Shown here piece by piece: positions 59,541 to 64,000 of a DNA stretch of 64,000 nt; the first letter of the stretch is position 1; every line of letters begins with the position of its first letter. The translations under genes and the position numbers were made by a program. The notes beneath the pieces were generated by a model that saw nothing but the letters and a program-made list of their open reading frames with translations, did no database searches and was not told the DNA's origin. Origin of the DNA: Stenopsyche tienmushanensis. Taxonomy: Eukaryota; Arthropoda; Insecta; Trichoptera; Stenopsychidae. The DNA lies in assembly GCA_008973525.1 (NCBI GenBank), contig WACJ01000404.1, positions 1,960,186 through 2,024,185 on the forward strand, read 5' to 3'.

Positions 59541-59786
59541 CAAGCGATCGATCGCGATCAATCGGTCGATCTTAAAGCAAAATTTGGTCGATTCCGAAAA
59601 CTTTCGTGAATTTAAAAAAAAATGTATGGATTATTCGACTCGACTTGATTCTTATGCATATTTACTAATTTAGAGTAGTAAATACATTTCCTATAAGAAT
59701 CGTACTAGAAGTCAATCGAGAGAAAAAATTAATTGAAAAGTAGCTCTCAAGGGAAAATAGGTTGGGCATTCTTGCATTAGGTTAAG

Positions 59787-60560
59787 GGTAGTATTTCAAA
59801 CTGGCCGGGGTCCAGCGACAGAGAGCGCTCCGAGTCACCACAGCATATAGAACAGTATCAGAAGATGCGGTGCTCCTGATTGCAGGATTATGAAGATCCC
59901 AAAAACCGCAACAAACATGAACAGAAACTGAAGGAAGCCTGGCAACAGAGATGGGAACAGTCCACAAAAGGAAGATGGACCCACCGACTTATACCGGTCG
60001 TAAGTCGGTGGAGGGCCAGAAAATACGGCGAAACGACCTACCGCTTAACTCAGGCGCTCACCGGACACGGATGTTTCGGAGCGTACCTAAAGCGGATTGG
60101 CAAGGAAACATCTGCCAATTGCCACCACTGCCAAGCGGAGGTCGATGATGCAGAGCACACCATCGTTAGCTGTGAGGCTTGGGCACCCCAGAGGAAATTG
60201 CTGAAACAAGCACTCGGGGTAGCCGAGCTCAACGCCAACAACATGATCCACAGCATGATGGAGAGCAAGAAGAACTGGGACCTTTGGCGCGAATACGTGG
60301 AAGAGATTCTGAGCGCCAAAGAGGGCAGTGAAAGAGAGAGACGCAGAGCGCAACAGCCTCTCCAACAATAGAATAGGGCCAATCACCTAAGGCCAGACTA
60401 CCTGTCCTCCTGAAGCAATGTGGAAAACAATACCAGGAGGACAGAGAAGGACAAGGGCGGGTTTAGTGGGCAGGCACGATCGATCAATCGTGAATCCCAC
60501 ACTACCCAGTTTTACTGAGCTTCTTGCGAAGATTTTCTCGCCCACAGGAAAAAAAAAAGG
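59787..60560 (+). pseudogene. R1-like LINE, 3' half with tail (fragment B)
   Basis: From 59798 the frame reads LAGVQRQRALRVTTAYRTVS then EDAVLLIAGL, the region after the RT domain. After a frameshift the frame 59880-60371 runs RWRARKYGETTYRLTQALTG, HGCFGAYLKRIGKETSANCH and HCQAEVDDAEHT, which contains the C-terminal CCHC-type zinc motif of R1-clade ORF2, and ends at a stop. A 3' UTR (GGGTTTAGTGGGCAGGCACG) and a run of about ten A at 60549-60559 follow. GGTAGTATT lies immediately on both sides (59786-59794 and 60560-60568) and is a plausible 9-bp target duplication. 5'-truncated insertion. Confidence 0.85.
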
Positions 60561-60594
60561 TAGTATTAATGATACAGAAATCTAAGGCGCGTTG

Positions 60595-61710
60595 CTAGGA
60601 GGAGCTATGCCGTACGCTCGACTCTGACCCGTGGAGACCACCGTACAAAATTATACGGGGAAAGCTACGAGGAGAAGGAGACAAAATCTGGAGCCTACCG
60701 CAAACGGAGGACCTAATAAACCAACTTTTCCTAGATAAACCTGGCACTGTTCGGACCGCCGAGGAGCGCAGAGAAAGGAGCGGGGACAGCATCGAACCGC
60801 CAGCGCCTTTCAGCAGAGACGAATTACAGTATGCAGGTACGAGGATGAAACCCGGGAAGACACCGAAACTGATGATTGGTGAGTACCCGGAACTGATATT
60901 AGACACAATAAATGCCTGCCTGGAGGAATGAAAATTCGCAAGAAGATGGACAACGGCCAGACTGGTATTAGTTCCTAAATCGGAAAACGCCAGAACGAAA
61001 CCGCTGTGTATGCTGAACGGTCTTTGAAAACTCCTCGAAATAATGCTGTTGAAGAGAATCCAAACAGAAATTGAAGGAAAACCGTCAGACAAGCAGTATG
61101 ACTTTGGACCAGGGCGATTCATGCTCAGAGCAATAAAACGTGTAACTGATATCATCCAAAAAGCGTGGAAATGTTCCCTTGAAGAAAAATTTGGAGTTCC
61201 GCAGTATGCAGTCGACCTCGTAAGTGACTATTTTAAGGACCGGTGTGTCTGATGAGAGATGAGAAGACTGGAGATGGAGGTCCTACAGGGGTCTGTCCTG
61301 GGACCGACCCTACAACAGTCTTCTGAACACGGTACTGCCTGCAGGAGCAGAACTCATTGCCTTCGCGAGCGATGTCGTGCTGCTGGTGACGGCTCGGCAT
61401 CAATGGGAAACGGAGGCGACGAGCAACGAAACCCTCGCCAAAATCAACGCGTGGATGTGGGAAAATCGCCTGCAGTTAACGGCCGAGAAAACGGAGGCAA
61501 TGATATGCAGCAGAAGGAGAAAACTGAGGGTCAAGCAGCTTGTTGTTGGAGGATATGAGGTGGAGTACAGCAAAACGCTGAGATACCTCATGATCCTCAT
61601 GGACAACGAGCTAACCTTTAGCAAACACATAGAAGCAGCTGCGCGGAAGGCGCAGAAGGTGGCCAGCGAGCTTGGGCGGCTCATGATCAATATTGGACAT
61701 TCTTGCATTA
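60595..61710 (+). pseudogene. R1-like LINE, reverse-transcriptase half (fragment A)
   Basis: Blocks in order: EELCRTLDSDPWRPPYKIIR, FSRDELQYAGTRMKPGKTPK, FARRWTTARLVLVPKSENAR, then LEIMLLKRIQTEIEG. A deletion then removes the first catalytic block (the LDVKNAFN-type motif). It continues with VLQGSVLGP, AFASDVVLLVTA (61359-61394) and WMWENRLQLTAEKTEAMICS. The catalytic FADD is FASD (61362-61373), so this copy is inactive. It stops at ELGRLMINIG with no 3' UTR. Fragment B begins roughly 40 codons further along the family alignment, so the two pieces are nearly complementary but in swapped order. Confidence 0.85.
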
Positions 61711-62168
61711 GGTTAAGGGTAAGTAAAACTTCGTTTACAATAATTTCACAAAAGTCTCTGCTCAAATCCATAGATGTGTACAGAACACAAACACATAATA
61801 AATAAAATCGAAAGTTTTTTTAAATGCGGTCCATTTCTAGAACACGTATTATGGATTAATAATTTTAAAGAATTTGTTAAAATAATGTTGATGTTAAATA
61901 TTCTAAAAAAGTGCATTATCGAGATGTTTACAAAAATATCCTGAGAACTGTCGTCAAATAATGCCGTGACCACGGTCTTACTTTGACCATTCGATAATAT
62001 CCTAAATTAGCAGATAATCACGAATCAAATTGAGCCGCCGGGATTTTGTTTTTCATCGTCGGTTGTAAATATATTTATATAAAATAATATATTTTTTCAA
62101 AAATCACAGAAGTTTTCGGGATCAACCAAATTTGAGATCGACCGATCGATCGCAATCGATTTAATCTA

Positions 62169-62766
62169 ATTTGTCGTTTTTTATGTATGTGTCAAATTGA
62201 TTTAGTATAAACTTTGTGTACGAGTAGCACCGAAGAAACCCAAATTGAATAAACAAAATAGACTGTTATGTTTTATGTTTATTGTGCCCAGAAGGCACCA
62301 TAAACATAAAAATTAGACAATTGCTGATTGAAAAATGTTTTATGGAAGGAAGAGTTTAAATTTGAAATCTTCGGCTCAAAGAAAAGAGTTATAGTTCGCC
62401 GAACAAATGTGCGAGAAACGAGAATGTGCTTCAGAAGTGTTAAAGTACTAATTAAGCACGGAGGTGAAAATATAAAGTTGCGAGGTTGCTGTGGAAATGA
62501 AAAGATTACAGATTTAATAAAAATCTAGGGAAAATGAAATAAAGAGGGTTACTTAAGATAATGCATTACTTTCAGGTTTCGAATATTAAGGCGAAATATA
62601 CCATTTTAGTGCAAAAATATCGATCCGATATTTAAAAAATAATAAATGGATGAAACCGATAGAATGAAATTATTAATTACACTTATATGTTTATTATAAG
62701 TTTTTTTTTGCAAATTATTGAGCTTTGCCAAACTTCTTGTCGATAGATTACATCATAATACATAAA
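62169..62766. other. Intergenic, AT-rich
   Basis: No gene or transposon ends recognised; short lysine-rich frame at 62328-62528 is unsupported. Confidence 0.45.
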
Positions 62767-62768
62767 TA

Positions 62769-63614
62769 CGAGGATCATCTAGAAAGTAAGATTACAAAGG
62801 CTCCTGAAGTCGGGGGACCTTTTTTGTTAAGGGATCCTAACGGTCGGTTTATTTGGTCACCCCGTGTTTGTCGGCCATTTTGTTCAGTCACAGTAAATTC
62901 TTCCGACGGAGAGGTCGTCGCGCGCTCCCATCGCCTCCCGTCCGTGCGAGATACGCGCGGTCGTCCGTTTTTTGAGTTTGCAAAACAATACCGCCGCGAA
63001 TATTCATCGGAAGCTCGTGGAAGTTTATAGTAATGATTTGTTGATTCGACAATATGTCATGAAGTGTTCAGAGAAGGTCGTGCTGATACGACGAGACAAA
63101 GAGTGAGAGATCATCAGTGATTTTTGACGAACTCGTGCAAAAAATTAAAGAACAAGTGCGAAATAACCGCCGTGTGACGCTTGACGACCTTCGCGAAGAA
63201 TTTCCTGACATTTCTCAAAGTCTGCTCGGTGATATTGTGTCGGAAAAACTTGGTTACAAAAAGTTGTGTGCGAAATGGATGTCCAGAATGCTCAACGTTT
63301 AAATTGCGTGACAGCCGTGCGTGACTTTTTTTGCACAGGAGGGACAAGCTTTTTTCTGGATTCTATCATAACAGGGGATGAGACGTGGGTGTGTCACAGA
63401 ATCCAAAAGACAATCCTAAAAGTGCTGGCGGCGAAGGTTTATGTCACTGACATAAAAAGTTGATGCCCAAATTACAGAATTGTCTAGATCTCAACGGCGA
63501 TTACGTTGAAAAATAGTTTAATATATTTGTGAAGTATTCTATGTATTTTAATTAAATACAAGCATTTTTCGATTCTACACTAATGTTGTAATCTTACTTT
63601 CTAGACGGCCCTCG
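62769..63614 (+). mobile_element. Mariner element, 846 bp, internally deleted
   Basis: 27-bp TIRs matching at 24 positions (left CGAGGATCATCTAGAAAGTA, right inverted CGAGGGCCGTCTAGAAAGTA), each bordered by TA (62767-62768 and 63615-63616). The interior contains a decayed transposase. The length is about 450 bp short of a complete mariner, consistent with loss of the catalytic middle. Confidence 0.9.
62975..63460 (+). pseudogene. Mariner transposase relic
   Basis: Frame 63117-63302 reads FDELVQKIKEQVRNNRRVTL then DDLREEFPDISQSLLGDIVS and EKLGYKKLCAKWMSRML. This is the N-terminal helix-turn-helix (RRVT...L......S..S....I....LG..K..ARW.P..L). A shifted frame gives SIITGDETWV at about 63362-63391, the block with the first catalytic D. 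Sequence around the second and third catalytic residues is missing. Preceding 62975-63110 carries the extreme N-terminal part in another frame. Confidence 0.85.
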
Positions 63615-63616
63615 TA

Positions 63617-63935
63617 GCCCTGATTGACCATAACGCAATCCACTATTCGCGTCTGGCCTGAGTCTCCTCCCTCCGATTGTTGAGGTTTTTTGTCTACTTG
63701 TCTACGCCAGTGTAGAGAAACTCTTCCGACGAATCTGCTGCCGCTCAGTTCCAAAAACAACTATGTATACTACACGACATGTCCAATGGAGACGGAAGAC
63801 GAAGAACAAAGCTGATGATTGACGTTTCGCCATACACGTAAACGACTTCCCGATTGAGCATCGAGGCTTCGGCGCCTAAGATTGATCCCGGGAGAAATCA
63901 GAAAAAAAATCTTGTATATATTTTTTCGAACATCG
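63617..63935 (-). pseudogene. LINE reverse-transcriptase C-terminal scrap
   Basis: Minus-strand sequence parallels 37591-37930: an RFE..(M)FEK-like block near 63930, then SGSRFVGRVSLHWRRQVDKK, equivalent to [20 protein letters not shown]. Several frameshifts. It directly abuts the right end of the mariner, so the mariner may have inserted beside or into this LINE. Confidence 0.65.
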
Positions 63936-64000
63936 AAAGTTCGAACCTTAATTTAATAATGAAAATTACATTTAAAAAAATGCATTCTTAATAAGTATTG

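Larger units (their letters stand above)
59545..62163. mobile_element. TIR-bounded unit (GATCGATCG-type ends) carrying LINE insertions
   Basis: Left arm (about 59545-59614) and right arm (about 62099-62163) are inverted copies of 60-70 bp. Shared blocks include GCGATC(A/G)ATCGGTCGATCT, AATTTGGT(C/T)GAT(T/C)CCGAAAACTT and a following GTGA(A)TTT. No matching transposase frame is seen between them; the interior is largely two R1-like LINE fragments plus AT-rich sequence. Target duplication not recognised. Superfamily unknown. Confidence 0.65.

Noticed and set aside
59880..60371. 163-codon open frame with a zinc-knuckle as a host gene
   Set aside because: It is the C-terminal part of an R1-like LINE ORF2, continuous with further LINE sequence upstream and followed by a LINE 3' UTR and A-tail.
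1..64000. tRNA, rRNA or CRISPR features
   Set aside because: No cloverleaf with A/B-box-like motifs, no rRNA-like conserved blocks and no regularly spaced short repeats were seen; CRISPR arrays are not expected in an animal nuclear genome.

Overview
This is a eukaryotic, AT-rich nuclear window, most likely from an insect. Three split protein-coding genes with GT-AG introns can be read out in full, and no operon-like packing is seen. The interspersed repeats are typical of insects: mariner, Tigger/pogo, piggyBac, several hAT families, R1-like and Jockey-like LINEs. A let-7/miR-100 cluster confirms a bilaterian. The order cannot be fixed from the sequence alone; AT-rich DNA with sharply bounded CpG-rich islands would suit Hymenoptera, but that is only a guess.

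Layout. 1-23 kb is gene-poor and built largely of decayed transposons and diverged direct repeats. Its best-preserved part is a 2.76 kb hAT element (20092-22851) with a perfect 8-bp target duplication, sitting inside a Jockey-like reverse transcriptase relic. 23.5-29 kb holds two small housekeeping genes in head-to-head orientation: Asterix/WDR83OS (minus, 3 exons, 108 aa) and glia maturation factor (plus, 2 coding exons, 141 aa). The GMF intron contains a Tigger element, which contains a piggyBac-type MITE, which contains a small hAT. 32.9-42.2 kb is Sam50/SAMM50 (plus, 13 coding exons, 458 aa), with transposon and LINE debris in introns 1, 9 and 12. 42.3-51 kb is AT-rich DNA with hAT, mariner and piggyBac relics.

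From about 51.2 to 58.8 kb the composition switches abruptly to GC- and CpG-rich. No convincing protein gene lies there, but the minus strand of its left end carries two clear microRNA hairpins, mir-100 (51950-52050) and let-7 (51764-51850), in the conserved order of the let-7 complex. The rest of the island is probably the promoter and 5' part of the host non-coding transcript. I could not find mir-125 downstream.

58.8-64 kb returns to AT-rich DNA. It holds a TIR-bounded unit carrying two R1-like LINE pieces, a mariner with clear 27-bp inverted repeats, and a LINE 3' fragment.

Functionally the genes are unrelated housekeeping functions: ER membrane-protein chaperoning (Asterix), Arp2/3 branch turnover (GMF), mitochondrial outer-membrane beta-barrel assembly (Sam50), and developmental-timing microRNAs.
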